DNA of 64,000 nt from Bradyrhizobium sp. LLZ17 (GTDB lineage Bacteria; Pseudomonadota; Alphaproteobacteria; Rhizobiales; Xanthobacteraceae): assembly GCF_041200145.1 (NCBI RefSeq), contig NZ_CP165734.1, positions 6,119,001 through 6,183,000 on the forward strand. Reading direction: 5' to 3'. Numbering within the stretch: position 1 is the stretch's first letter; each line of letters starts with the position of its first letter. A program made the translations under genes and the position numbers. Below, one piece after another: positions 53,374 to 62,657 of this stretch. The notes under the pieces were generated by a model. The model was given only the letters and a program-made list of their open reading frames with translations, was not told the DNA's origin and searched no databases.

Positions 53374-54579
53374 CTAACCCACCGCCCCTGTTGACCGCAG
53401 CTGCTCGATCGCAGCCTCGTCGTATCCCGCGCCACGCAAAATCTCGTCACTGTGCTCGCCGACGCCGGGAGGTTTGCGCGGCTGCACTTTCTTGGTGCCG
53501 TCGATCCAGATCGGGCTGGAGATGGTCATCATGGTGTCGTTCTCGAACGGCACCAGCACTTCGTTGTCGAGCATCTGCTTGTCGTTCGGAATGTCGTCCA
53601 GGATGCCGACCACGCCGAACACCAGGCCGTTGCCGTCGAGGATTTTCCGCCATTCGGCGAGATCCCTGGTCGCGAATGTTTCATCAAAGATCTTGATCAG
53701 CTCGATTGATCGGGCATGCCGGTCCGGCTTGGTGGCGAAGCGCGGGTCGTTGATCAGCTCGGCGCGGTCCATGCACCGCGCGAGTGTCGGCCACTGCCGC
53801 TCCTCGTTGAGCAGCGACAGGATGATCCAGCGGCCGTCCTTGCACTGATAGTGATTGGTCACCGCGTTGAGTGCGCGTTCGCGCGGTCGCCGCTCGCTAA
53901 ACTTGGCGCCGCAGAGCTTTGCCTGCGCCAGCACGCTCGCCGCCCACACGCCGTTGGCCATCAGGTTCGAGGCGACATGCGAGCCCTTGCCGGTCCTCTC
54001 GCGCTGATACAGCGCGGTGACGATCGCGCTGTAGAGCGCCATGGCGCAAGGGTGGTCGCCCATGCCGGCAACCGAGCGGGCCGGCGTCGTGTCGGTATCG
54101 GCGCGGACGAGGTCCATCAGGCCGGAGCGCGCCCAGTAGGCGTTGCTGTCGAAGCCGGGCTTGTTGGCCTCCTCGCCCTTCTCGCCATAGCCGGTGAAGG
54201 AGGCGTAGATCAGCCGCTCGTTGAGATGGGCGAGGTGGTCATAGGTGATGCCGAGCTTGCTGCGCACCGGCGGCGGCATGTTGGTGATGAAGACATCGGC
54301 CTGTTCCACCAGCTTGTAGAGCACGGCCTGCGCCTCCGGCTTGGAGAGGTCGAGCGCGAGGCTCTTCTTGTTACGGGCCTCCAGCAGCCAGGCGAAATTG
54401 TGCTCGCCGGTCGGGTAGCCCGGCAGGTTCGGCAGATTGCGATAGGGGTCGCCGGCGCCGGGCGGCTCGATCTTGATGACGTCGGCGCCGAAATCCGACA
54501 GCACGGTGGCAGCCGCAGGCGCTGCGATGAAGCTCGCGCAATCGAGAACCTTGAGCCCTGCAAAAATGCCTTGTTCCAT
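53374..54579 (-). CDS. CaiB/BaiF (class III) CoA transferase
   Basis: A 401-residue family III CoA transferase. Recognisable parts are LKVLDCASFIAAPAAATVLS, FGADVIKIEPPGAGDPYRNL, LARNKKSLALDLSKPE-type ARNKKSLALDLSKPEAQ, DVFITNMPPPVRSKLGI and YASFTGYGEKGEEANKPGFD with the catalytic Asp. Such enzymes move CoA between carboxylic acids by a ping-pong-like route. The substrate pair is unknown. The ATG at 54579 has GAGGGAG upstream. It follows no obvious operon partner. Confidence 0.92.
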   Translation of the reverse strand: MEQGIFAGLKVLDCASFIAAPAAATVLSDFGADVIKIEPPGAGDPYRNLPNLPGYPTGEHNFAWLLEARNKKSLALDLSKPEAQAVLYKLVEQADVFITNMPPPVRSKLGITYDHLAHLNERLIYASFTGYGEKGEEANKPGFDSNAYWARSGLMDLVRADTDTTPARSVAGMGDHPCAMALYSAIVTALYQRERTGKGSHVASNLMANGVWAASVLAQAKLCGAKFSERRPRERALNAVTNHYQCKDGRWIILSLLNEERQWPTLARCMDRAELINDPRFATKPDRHARSIELIKIFDETFATRDLAEWRKILDGNGLVFGVVGILDDIPNDKQMLDNEVLVPFENDTMMTISSPIWIDGTKKVQPRKPPGVGEHSDEILRGAGYDEAAIEQLRSTGAVG

Positions 54580-54728
54580 CGCGGCGCCGCTCCCTCACTC
54601 TTGTTGTTTCCCGCTGTCCGGAATTCATAATCCATGACAGCTCAACCATTTGACCGATGTTGTGGCGGGATGCAACGCCGCTCGGCCGTCGCTTTCCAGG
54701 GCCCGCGGCGCGTTGATCAAGGCTTTCG

Positions 54729-57728
54729 CTAATCTTCGCCTGCGAGCAGGGCGGCGTTGCCGCCGGCAGCCGCGGTGTTGACGGTCACAGTCTGCTCGGT
54801 GGCAAAGCGCGCGAGGTAGTGCGGGCCGCCGGCTTTCGGGCCGGTTCCGGACAGGCCGTTGCCGCCGAATGGCTGCACGCCGACCACCGCGCCAATCATG
54901 TTGCGGTTGACGTAGATGTTGCCGACCTGGACCCGGTTGATGATTGCCTCGACCGTGTCGTCGATGCGGGAATGGATTCCGAGCGTCAGCCCATAGCCGC
55001 TCCGCTTGATCGCTTGCAGCACACGTTCGAGGTCCTCAGCCCGGTAGCGCACGACATGCAGGATGGGGCCAAACACCTCCTCGGTGAGCTGGCCGGCCTC
55101 CTTGAGCTCGAAGATATGCGGCGCGACGAAGCAGCCCTCCGGCACGGAGCCGGCAAAATGCAGCCGCGCCTCCGTCTTCATCCGCGCGATATGCGCATCG
55201 AGGCGCTGCTTGGCCTCGAGATCGATCACCGGTCCGACATGAGTTGCGACGTCGCAGGGATCGCCGATCGTCAATTCCCGCGCCGCGCCTGCGATCATCT
55301 CGATCATGCGATCGGCGACATCGTCCTGCACGAACAGCAGCCGCAGCGCCGAGCAGCGCTGGCCGGCGGAACGGAACGCCGATGTCACGACGTCGTCGGC
55401 GACCTGCTCGGGCAGGGCAGTGGCATCCGCGATCATGGCATTGATGCCGCCGGTCTCGGCGATCAGCGGCACGATCGGCCCATCCTTGGCGGCGAGCGTC
55501 CGGTTGATCGCGCGCGCGACGTCGGTCGAGCCGGTGAAGACCACGCCGGCGATATCAGGATGCGCGGTGAGTAGAGCACCGATGCGGCCGTCGCCCGTGA
55601 CCAGATGCAGCGCGCTTGCGGCAATGCCGGCCTCGTGCAGCAGGGCTACGGCCTCGCGCGCGATGCGCGGGGTCTGCTCGGCGGGTTTTGCCACCACGCT
55701 GTTGCCGGCCATCAGAGCCGCCGTGACCTGTCCGAGGAAGATCGCCAGCGGAAAATTCCAGGGCGAGATCGCCACGAAGACGCCGCGGCCGCGCAGGGTG
55801 AGCACGTTGCTCTCGCCGGTTGGGCCTGGCATCGCGGCCTCGCTGCCGAACAGCTTTCGGCCCTGCGCGGCATAGTAGCGGCAGAAATCGGCGGCCTCGC
55901 GCAGTTCGGAGATCGCATCGTCGAGCGTCTTGCCGCCCTCGCGCTGCAACAGCGCGATGAAATGGGCCCTGCGGCTCTCCAACAGATGTGCAGCCTGCTC
56001 CAGCGCGGCGGCCCGGCTCGCCGCCGGTGTGCGGCTCCAGGCGGCAAAGCCCGCGCGCGCTGTGCGTACTGCCGCATTGGCCTGGTCCGGTGTTGGGTCG
56101 GCAAGCGGCCTCAAATCGGGCGTCTCGCTCTTGATATCGGCCAGCAGCCGGTCGAGCGCGGCACGCTCGCCGAATTCGACGCCACGCGAGTTCCGCCGCT
56201 CCGGCGCGTAGAGGTCGCCCGGCAGCGGAATTCGTGCGTGATGGGCCTGATCCGGCCGGACGACGAGATCGGCCGGACGCTTCAGCAGCGCCTGCACCGG
56301 CACGCGATAATCGGCAGCCTGCGCCACGAAGGACGAGTTCGCGCCGTTCTCCAGCAGGCGCCGCACCAGATAGGCGAGCAGGTCGCGATGGCTGCCGACC
56401 GGTGCATAGGTGCGGTAGGCAATATCGGGGTGATCCTTGGCAAGCTGCTCATAGAGCGCTTCGCCCATGCCATGCAGGCGCTGGAATTCGAAGCCTGCGT
56501 TCGCGCCAGCGAGCTCCAGCACGGTCGCGACCGTCAGCGCGTTGTGGGTGGCGAATTGCGGGAAGATGCGCGGCCGTAGCCCGAGCAGTTTCGACGCGCA
56601 GGCGACGTAATTCAGGTCCGTCATTGCCTTGCGCGTGAACACGGGATAGCCGTCGAGCCCGCGTTCTTGCGCGCGCTTGATCTCTGTGTCCCAATAGGCG
56701 CCCTTGACCAGCCGCACCATCAGCTTGCGGTCGTGTGCGCGGGCCAGCGCATCGACATGGTCGATCACGGCACTGGCGCGCTTCTGATAGGCTTGGATCG
56801 CGAGCCCAAATCCGTCCCAGCCCTTGAGCGAGGCATCGGCGAGCGTTGCGGCGATGACGTCGAGCGACAGCTCCAGCCGGTCGGCCTCCTCGGCATCGAC
56901 GGTGAAGTTCAGGTCATGGGCCTTGGCGCGCTGCGCCAGGTCGAGCAGCTGCGGCACCAGCTCGGCCATGACACGGGCGCGGCTGATCGCCTCGAAGCGC
57001 GGATGCAGCGCCGAAAGCTTGACGGAGATGCCGGGCCGGTCGGGCAGGGCATGGGAGCCGGCCGCCTTGCCGATCGTCTCAATCGCACTGGCATAGGCGT
57101 CGAAATAACGCCGGGCGTCGGCAGCCGTGCGCGCGCCTTCGCCGAGCATGTCGAACGAATAACGCGTCTTTTGGCCGGAGCGCGGCTTACCCCGCTCCAG
57201 CGCCTGTTCGATCGTCTCGCCAAGCACGAAATGATTGCCCATCAGCCGCATCGCCTGCCGCGTGGCGGTGCGCACCGCCGGCGCGCCAAGACGCTTCACC
57301 AGCCGGCCGATCGTGCCGTCGGGCGTCTCGCCGGGCTGGATCACCCGCGCCGACAGGCCCAGTGCCCACGCCGAGGCGTTGACCAGGAAGGCGGTGGACT
57401 TGGTCTCGTGGTGGATGAAGTCGCCTTCGCCGAGCTTGTCCTCGATGAACTGGTCGGCAGTGCGCGCATCCGGCACGCGGAGCAGCGCTTCGGCCAGCAC
57501 CATCAATGCCAGCCCTTCCTTGGTGGAGAGCGCGAACTCGCGCAGCATGTCCTCGACGCCGCCGAGCCGGTCGTCGCGCTTGCGGATCGCCTCGATCAGT
57601 CGGGTCGCGGTGCGGTCGATCCGCGCTTGCTGCGGCGGACTGAGATGCGACGCCGGCAAGAGCCGCGCGGCGATCTCGGCATCGTCAGGCGCATAGGGAG
57701 CGGTGAAGAGAGGCGGGGTGTCCGGCAT
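54729..57728 (-). CDS. putA: Bifunctional proline dehydrogenase / L-glutamate-5-semialdehyde dehydrogenase
   Basis: A 999-residue PutA. The FAD-dependent proline dehydrogenase barrel covers about 80-490 (RPGISVKLSALHPRFEAISR, VRLVKGAYWDTEIKRAQERG, FPQFATHNALTVATV). The NAD-dependent aldehyde dehydrogenase domain covers about 530-990, with the Glu in LIAETGGINAMIAD and the catalytic Cys in RSAGQRCSALRLLF near residue 790. It lacks the N-terminal ribbon-helix-helix of trifunctional PutA, so it does not autoregulate. The divergent Lrp-type gene at 57834 is the expected activator. The enzyme oxidises proline to glutamate. AGGACA precedes the ATG. Confidence 0.96.
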   Translation of the reverse strand: MPDTPPLFTAPYAPDDAEIAARLLPASHLSPPQQARIDRTATRLIEAIRKRDDRLGGVEDMLREFALSTKEGLALMVLAEALLRVPDARTADQFIEDKLGEGDFIHHETKSTAFLVNASAWALGLSARVIQPGETPDGTIGRLVKRLGAPAVRTATRQAMRLMGNHFVLGETIEQALERGKPRSGQKTRYSFDMLGEGARTAADARRYFDAYASAIETIGKAAGSHALPDRPGISVKLSALHPRFEAISRARVMAELVPQLLDLAQRAKAHDLNFTVDAEEADRLELSLDVIAATLADASLKGWDGFGLAIQAYQKRASAVIDHVDALARAHDRKLMVRLVKGAYWDTEIKRAQERGLDGYPVFTRKAMTDLNYVACASKLLGLRPRIFPQFATHNALTVATVLELAGANAGFEFQRLHGMGEALYEQLAKDHPDIAYRTYAPVGSHRDLLAYLVRRLLENGANSSFVAQAADYRVPVQALLKRPADLVVRPDQAHHARIPLPGDLYAPERRNSRGVEFGERAALDRLLADIKSETPDLRPLADPTPDQANAAVRTARAGFAAWSRTPAASRAAALEQAAHLLESRRAHFIALLQREGGKTLDDAISELREAADFCRYYAAQGRKLFGSEAAMPGPTGESNVLTLRGRGVFVAISPWNFPLAIFLGQVTAALMAGNSVVAKPAEQTPRIAREAVALLHEAGIAASALHLVTGDGRIGALLTAHPDIAGVVFTGSTDVARAINRTLAAKDGPIVPLIAETGGINAMIADATALPEQVADDVVTSAFRSAGQRCSALRLLFVQDDVADRMIEMIAGAARELTIGDPCDVATHVGPVIDLEAKQRLDAHIARMKTEARLHFAGSVPEGCFVAPHIFELKEAGQLTEEVFGPILHVVRYRAEDLERVLQAIKRSGYGLTLGIHSRIDDTVEAIINRVQVGNIYVNRNMIGAVVGVQPFGGNGLSGTGPKAGGPHYLARFATEQTVTVNTAAAGGNAALLAGED

Positions 57729-57784
57729 TGGCGTGTCCTGTGGCTGAATCCAGGGTAGTGCCCGCGTCGCCGCAGTTCGATAGA

Positions 57785-57800
57785 CAAATTAGCAGATTTG
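57785..57800. promoter_or_regulatory. Candidate PutR operator in the putA-putR intergenic region
   Basis: CAAAT-TAGCAG-ATTTG is an AT-rich dyad in the 105-base gap between the divergent putA and Lrp-type regulator genes. Lrp/AsnC proteins bind short AT-rich palindromes, and this is the clearest one in the gap. Binding is inferred. Confidence 0.45.
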
Positions 57801-57833
57801 CCTTAGAAAATGAAGGTGACTTGCAGGTAGGCC

Positions 57834-58304
57834 GTGGAAGTTATGGAACTGGACCGGATCGACCGCACAATTCTCTCGGTTCTGCAACAGGATGGGCGAA
57901 TCGCCAATGTCGAGCTCGCCGAGCGCATCGGGCTCTCGCCGACGTCGATTGGCGAGCGGCTGAAGCGATTGCAGCGCGAGGGCTTTATCGAGGGCTATGG
58001 TGCCAGGCTTAATCCGCACCGGCTCGGCCTTGGGCTTCTGGTCTTCGTCGAGGTGTTGCTCGACAAGACGACGCCGGACAATTTCGAGCGCTTTGCACGC
58101 GCGGTCAAACTCGCGCCCGAAGTGCTGGAGTGCCACATGGTTGCCGGCGGCTTCGATTATCTGGTGAAGGCACGGCTGGCCGACATGGCCGCATATCGGC
58201 GCTTCCTCGGCGAGACATTGCTATCGATGCCGGGCGTGCGCGAGACGCGCACCTATGCGGTGATGGAGGAGGTCAAGCGCGACGCACCGTTGCCGGTGGG
58301 CTGA
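57834..58304 (+). CDS. putR: Lrp/AsnC-family regulator, likely proline-responsive activator of putA
   Basis: A 156-residue Lrp-type regulator: helix-turn-helix (LDRIDRTILSVLQQDGRIAN, then LAERIGLSPTSIGERLKRLQ) and a C-terminal RAM domain (GYGARLNPHRLGLGLLVFVE, LECHMVAGGFDYLVKARLAD). Divergent position next to a bifunctional PutA lacking its own DNA-binding domain is the classic putR arrangement of alphaproteobacteria, where the protein activates putA when proline is present. The GTG at 57834 fits a GGTAGG ribosome-binding site; the ATG at 57843 is an alternative. Confidence 0.9.
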   Translation: MEVMELDRIDRTILSVLQQDGRIANVELAERIGLSPTSIGERLKRLQREGFIEGYGARLNPHRLGLGLLVFVEVLLDKTTPDNFERFARAVKLAPEVLECHMVAGGFDYLVKARLADMAAYRRFLGETLLSMPGVRETRTYAVMEEVKRDAPLPVG

Positions 58305-58472
58305 CGATTTGCGGTCGCGATTGTCATTGCTCTAGGCTTGATCGGCGATCTCTACGGACAAATAGCTTGCCGCGCGCATCGCAACGCTTGTCGTCGAATG
58401 CACTGATCGTCTTCTGAAATTTTCTTGGCCCCGCTCCCGGATCTATCCGGGAGGCGGCAAAGGCTCGCGGGC

Positions 58473-58673
58473 TTATACCTTGAGGTTCTCTGCGGAGGTC
58501 TTGCCCCGGTTTGCGATCTCTTCGTATTCCACCGTCTGCCCCTCGTTGAGCGAGGACAGGCCGGCTTTCTGCACTGCCGAGATATGCACGAACACATCCT
58601 TGCCGCCCGACGCAGGCTGGATAAATCCATAACCCTTCGTCGGGTTGAACCACTTGACCGTACCTTTAGCCAT
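58473..58673 (-). CDS. Cold-shock domain protein (CspA type)
   Basis: A 66-residue cold-shock protein starting [19 protein letters not shown], with RNP1 KGYGFI and RNP2 VFVHIS. Length and motifs are those of CspA-like RNA chaperones that bind single-stranded nucleic acid. The ATG at 58673 has GAGAAGG upstream. The gap of nearly 200 bases upstream could hold the long 5' leader typical of csp genes. Confidence 0.95.
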   Translation of the reverse strand: MAKGTVKWFNPTKGYGFIQPASGGKDVFVHISAVQKAGLSSLNEGQTVEYEEIANRGKTSAENLKV

Positions 58674-58870
58674 CACGCCTTCTCCGCGGGTCTTCCTCCG
58701 AGATCTCGAACCGCCAGTCCCCGCCAACCGGCCGGTTCGGTCCTAACAGGATACGCGGAATGTGGCGGGCTTGGTAGATCAAACACCATCCGCATTCCGC
58801 GGAAAATCGCTCAACTTCGCGGCGTTTTTACCGGTTTTGCCCGTTTCCCGGTCAATCGGTCCGCGCGCGA

Positions 58871-59191
58871 TCAATAGGTCGCGGCCAGATAGTCGACGAT
58901 CTTGCCGACGTCGCTCTCTTGGATCGGCGCGCCATACACCTTGATCATCTTGGTCACTTCGGCCTGCCAGAAGCCTTTCTTGTCTTTCATCGGCGGCTGC
59001 GTGTTGACGTAGTCCGCCGAGTGGCAGGCGCTGCAATTGCCCTGCACGACCTCGAGATTGGGGCCCGGCTTGAACGCGGCGACCTCGTCCGGGACCTGGT
59101 AATTGACGGGTGCCGCGATCGTGGCGGGGCTGGTCGCAACCCAGGCAAGGCCGGCGGCCAATGCGATGGCGAGGAGAACGGTGCGCTGCAT
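58871..59191 (-). CDS. sorB: Sulfite dehydrogenase cytochrome c subunit
   Basis: A 106-residue monoheme c-type cytochrome: signal peptide (MQRTVLLAIALAAGLAWVAT), heme motif CSACH in VQGNCSACHSADYVNTQPPM, axial Met candidates in PPMKDKKGFW and MIKVYGAPI. It is the usual electron acceptor of SorA. The ATG at 59191 is preferred over the one at 59197 because GAGGAG lies seven bases upstream of it. It starts 11 bases after the sorA stop, so the two are co-translated. Confidence 0.9.
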   Translation of the reverse strand: MQRTVLLAIALAAGLAWVATSPATIAAPVNYQVPDEVAAFKPGPNLEVVQGNCSACHSADYVNTQPPMKDKKGFWQAEVTKMIKVYGAPIQESDVGKIVDYLAATY

Positions 59192-59202
59192 GATCATTCT
59201 CC

Positions 59203-60402
59203 TCAGGCCACGTTGACGCGGACGGTCTCGACGACGTTGCGCAAATAACCCGCCGGGTTCCAGCGCGGTTGATCCGGCTGCGTCTCGCCGGAATTGCTGG
59301 TCGCACGCACCTTGAGCTCGTGGCTGCCTGCCGCGAGCTTCACCGGCAGCTTCCATTCCCGGAACGAGTAGTTGCCAAGATCCTTGCCGAGCCTGGCGTT
59401 GGTCCAGCTCTTGCCGCCATCGGTGGAGACCGAAACCTCCTTGATGCCTTTGCCGCCGTCGAATGCAATGCCGCGCAAGGTCGTGCCGCCCGCCTTCAGC
59501 TTCGCACCATCAGGGACGCTGGTGATGAAGGAGCGGATGGTGAAGCGGTTGATCGGGATCGTTGCCTTCGGAGCGGTGCCGGGCTCGATCGAATTGTTCG
59601 GCGTGTCCGGAATGCGGTAGGCCGATTTCATCCAGAATCCGTCATAGACATTGTCGATGACGGTGATCTCGTTGAGGTGCTTGACCCAGTAGGTGCCGTA
59701 ATAGCCGGGCACGATCAGGCGCAGCGGGAAGCCGTTGAGGAACGGCAGATCCTCTCCGTTCATGCCGTAGGCCAGCATCACCTCGCCGTCGGTGGCGTGA
59801 TCGAGGTCAAGCGCCTTGACGAAATCCGGCGTCTTGTCGCTGACCGGGCCGTCCATGCCGCCGAAGGTGACCTGCCTGGCGCCGGCTTGCACGCCCGCCA
59901 TCGCCAGCACGGTCTTCAGCGGCACGCCGCGCCAGCGCGCATTGCCCATCGCGCCGTTGGCGAGCTGGCCGCCGGCGACGCGCGGCTCTGAAAAGCCTCG
60001 GCTGTTGCCGGAGCACTGGTTGACGGCGACGATCTCGGTCGCCTTCATCTTGCGGATGTCCTTCAGCGACAGCTTCAGCGGCTTGTCGACCTTGCCCTTG
60101 ATCTCGAGCGTGAACTTGTCGGGATCGAGATTGTAGGGCAGGTCTGAGAGGTGATAGCGGACGAAGAACGCGTTGTTCGGCGTGATCGGGCCGTCATTGA
60201 ACACCGCAAAGGGCGTTTCGAGCTGCGGTGGCCGGCCGGTCAGGCCGATCATCGGCCGCTTCTGCGGATATTTCACCAGCGGCCGCTCGCCATTGGCGAA
60301 AGGCAGCGTGACGGTGTCGAGTGCCAGCGCCTTGGTTGAGCTCAGTGTCGCCGCAAGAGTGGCAAGCCCCGCTCCTTTGAGCAGGTCGCGTCGATCGAAC
60401 AT
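59203..60402 (-). CDS. sorA: Sulfite dehydrogenase (molybdopterin) catalytic subunit
   Basis: A 399-residue sulfite oxidase-family enzyme. A Tat signal (FDRRDLLKGAGLATLAATLS) is followed by the molybdopterin domain with the Mo-ligating Cys in VAVNQCSGNSRGFSEPRVAG and GNARWRGVPLKTVLAMAGVQ, then the dimerisation domain (PINRFTIRSFITSVPDGAKL, GGKSWTNARLG). With the downstream cytochrome it forms periplasmic SorAB, which oxidises sulfite to sulfate and passes electrons to cytochrome c. GGAGGAG precedes the ATG. Confidence 0.94.
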   Translation of the reverse strand: MFDRRDLLKGAGLATLAATLSSTKALALDTVTLPFANGERPLVKYPQKRPMIGLTGRPPQLETPFAVFNDGPITPNNAFFVRYHLSDLPYNLDPDKFTLEIKGKVDKPLKLSLKDIRKMKATEIVAVNQCSGNSRGFSEPRVAGGQLANGAMGNARWRGVPLKTVLAMAGVQAGARQVTFGGMDGPVSDKTPDFVKALDLDHATDGEVMLAYGMNGEDLPFLNGFPLRLIVPGYYGTYWVKHLNEITVIDNVYDGFWMKSAYRIPDTPNNSIEPGTAPKATIPINRFTIRSFITSVPDGAKLKAGGTTLRGIAFDGGKGIKEVSVSTDGGKSWTNARLGKDLGNYSFREWKLPVKLAAGSHELKVRATSNSGETQPDQPRWNPAGYLRNVVETVRVNVA

Positions 60403-60725
60403 AGTCTCCTCCCGGAGCTTTTCGTTGAGTCGCGGTCATCACTGCGATCCCGAGCCATCTGCCGCATCGAAGCGAGTGAAGTCAATTCGTGCTTTCGCAG
60501 CAGGCCCATGCCGCTGCGTTGCAGCAACGCGGTGTTACGCTGCGTCGACTTTCTTTGTCTGGATCACTCGCGCCGCGGACTCGCTGCACCTCTCCCGCTT
60601 GCGGGAGAGGTCGCGCCGAAAGCGCGGGTGAGGGTTCTCTCCTCTGGGGGATTGTGCCGCTGTGGAGACACCCTCTCCCCAACCCTCTCCCGCAAGCGGG
60701 CGAGGGGGCGCACCTTTCGCGTCGC
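60403..60725. repeat. Intergenic region with paired-hairpin repeat upstream of sorA
   Basis: The sorA promoter region occupies the left part. From 60589 a repeat begins with the near-perfect hairpin CCTCTCCCGCTTGCGGGAGAGG (shown as CCTCTCCCGC and GCGGGAGAGG), followed by GCGGGTGAGGG. It ends around 60670-60710 with CCCTCTCCCGCAAGCGGGCG. It is the same family as the repeats near 22.1 and 33.2 kb. No gene is supported. Confidence 0.6.
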
Positions 60726-62483
60726 TCACGCTGCGACGCGCTCACCGCCATCTACGAGATGCGCCAGTTGCCGCGTGTCCGCCACCACATGCACGACCAT
60801 CGGCTCATCGCGGCCGCGGATCGCGACCTCCTGCTGCGGCAGCGCATCGTCGCGAAGGCCGGCGGTGCGGCAGACCTCCTCCGAGACGATCGCCTCGCAG
60901 GCGAGCGTCTTGGTCATGTCCTGGAGGCGCGCGGCGACATTGACGGCATCGCCAAGTGCGGTGAAGACGATGTGGTCGCGATAGCCGATGTCGCCGATGA
61001 TGACCTCGCCGCCATGCACGCCGATGCCGAAGCGGATCGGCTGACGCAAATCATGGCTGAGGAGTTCGTTCAGCTCGTCGACATGCGTCGCAATGCTCGC
61101 GACCGCCTTCAGGGCCTGCCGGCAGGCGGTCTGCGGATCGCTCGTGAGGCCAAACAGCGCGAGCATGCCGTCGCCGACGAACTGGTTCGGCTGGCCGCCA
61201 TGCTCGATCACAGCTTGCGAGACTGCGCCAAGGAAACGGTTGACGATGAAGACGGTGTCGAACGGCAGCCGCTTCTCGGCGAGCTGGGTCGAGCCGCGCA
61301 TGTCCACGAACAGGCTGACGAGATAGCGTTCCTGGCCGATCCGCGCCGGCGCCGACGCATGTGCATTGGCCGACAGCATCTGTGGCATGAAGAGCTGGAA
61401 GAACGACAGGTCGGAGCTCGGCCGCAACTGGCAGGCCAGCCTGATCGAGGGATCGGCGGTACCGACCCGGGCGAGCACGAAGGCTTCGCGCTGCGATGGC
61501 TCGGGCAAGCTGCCATGGTCGCCGATGATGCGGATGCGGCAGGTCGAGCAGCGAGCCCGACCGCCGCAGACGCTGGCATGCGGCACGTTGTGGCGCAGGC
61601 TTGCCTCCAGAACGGTGAGACCCTTGGGCACGCGCACGGTCTTGCCGTTGCCGTAGGACAGGGCGATCATACCGCCGCGCCGCTCGCGCCAGCCGCGCAC
61701 GCCGCGCCCGAGCAGCACCAGCCCGAGCAGGCCGATGTAACTCATGGTGAGACCACCAGTGATGCGATCGAGCGTATCGCCTTCCGCGACCGTGCCGACC
61801 TCGCGCTGCGTGAAATTATGCGTGCGCCACTCGCCGTCGTCGCTATCGGCCGCGACACTGCGGCCGCCCTGGTAGATGCCGAGCAGCGCCAAGGTCGGGA
61901 CCAGCACGGCGGCAGCCAGCAGGAACGGCGCCGCGCGCGTGAAAAACGCTTTCAGGCGGAGCCAGAAATAGATGCCGATACAGCCGTGCACCCAGGCGAT
62001 GATGAGCAGGATCGTCATCGTCCAGATCCGGCCGGGCGCGGCGACAAAGAACAGATAGAGCTCCTGCGGATAGAGCTTCTCGTGGCCATACAGCGTCTGG
62101 CCAAGCCGCACGCCGATTACATGGGCCATCACCAGTGCCGGGATGCTCAGACCCAGCACCAGCTGCAGCGGCTCGATCGTCCGCCAGCGGAACTGCCGGC
62201 GCTGATACAGCGCATAGACGCCGAGCCCCATATGGGTGAGCGCGGCGCCGTAGAACACGATCACCACCGGCGGGAACTGCCAGAACGCCATGTGGTAATA
62301 GACCCCAACCTGCATGGCATCGACCGAGATGTTGCCGAGCGCATGGTTGAGGAAATGGCTGATCACATAGGCAAACAGGATGACGCCGCACACCAGCCGC
62401 ACCTGCCGCGCGCTGGTGCCGCGTGCGAGTTCGGACAATCGTGAAAGGGCGAGGGCGGCCATGATTCGGTTGTACCAGTTCAT
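60726..62483 (-). CDS. Membrane-bound 2Fe-2S ferredoxin - class III adenylate/guanylate cyclase fusion
   Basis: About 585 residues from the ATG at 62483 (ATG 62462 is also possible; neither has a strong ribosome-binding site). Residues 1-265 contain about six membrane helices (VCGVILFAYVISHFLNHALG, PPVVIVFYGAALTHMGLGVY, TMTILLIIAWVHGCIGIYFW) with conserved His, recalling b-type cytochrome membrane domains. Residues about 280-370 form a plant-type ferredoxin domain with VCGGRARCSTCRIRI and a later Cys (RLACQLRPS). The C-terminal cyclase has metal Asp residues in SLFVDMRGST and FVGDGMLALFG. It probably makes cAMP in response to membrane redox state, which is inference. Confidence 0.87.
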   Translation of the reverse strand: MNWYNRIMAALALSRLSELARGTSARQVRLVCGVILFAYVISHFLNHALGNISVDAMQVGVYYHMAFWQFPPVVIVFYGAALTHMGLGVYALYQRRQFRWRTIEPLQLVLGLSIPALVMAHVIGVRLGQTLYGHEKLYPQELYLFFVAAPGRIWTMTILLIIAWVHGCIGIYFWLRLKAFFTRAAPFLLAAAVLVPTLALLGIYQGGRSVAADSDDGEWRTHNFTQREVGTVAEGDTLDRITGGLTMSYIGLLGLVLLGRGVRGWRERRGGMIALSYGNGKTVRVPKGLTVLEASLRHNVPHASVCGGRARCSTCRIRIIGDHGSLPEPSQREAFVLARVGTADPSIRLACQLRPSSDLSFFQLFMPQMLSANAHASAPARIGQERYLVSLFVDMRGSTQLAEKRLPFDTVFIVNRFLGAVSQAVIEHGGQPNQFVGDGMLALFGLTSDPQTACRQALKAVASIATHVDELNELLSHDLRQPIRFGIGVHGGEVIIGDIGYRDHIVFTALGDAVNVAARLQDMTKTLACEAIVSEEVCRTAGLRDDALPQQEVAIRGRDEPMVVHVVADTRQLAHLVDGGERVAA

Positions 62484-62657
62484 CAAGGAGAACAGCCAGC
62501 GCAGAGTTAAATTCCGCGGATGAATGGGTTGCGGGATCACATGCCTGAGAAGGCGCCTCACACTCCGCCGTCCTCCCGGACAAGCGCCGCATAGCGGCGC
62601 GCAGATCCGGGCACCACCCCCACATTGCCCCCTCCCAAGTCGGGGAAAAGCGCGGCC

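Noticed and set aside
60489..62444. 651-codon rightward frame opposite the ferredoxin-cyclase gene
   Set aside because: The minus strand shows clear membrane, ferredoxin and cyclase motifs; the + frame is Ala/Asp/Arg-rich antisense text and starts in a repeat.
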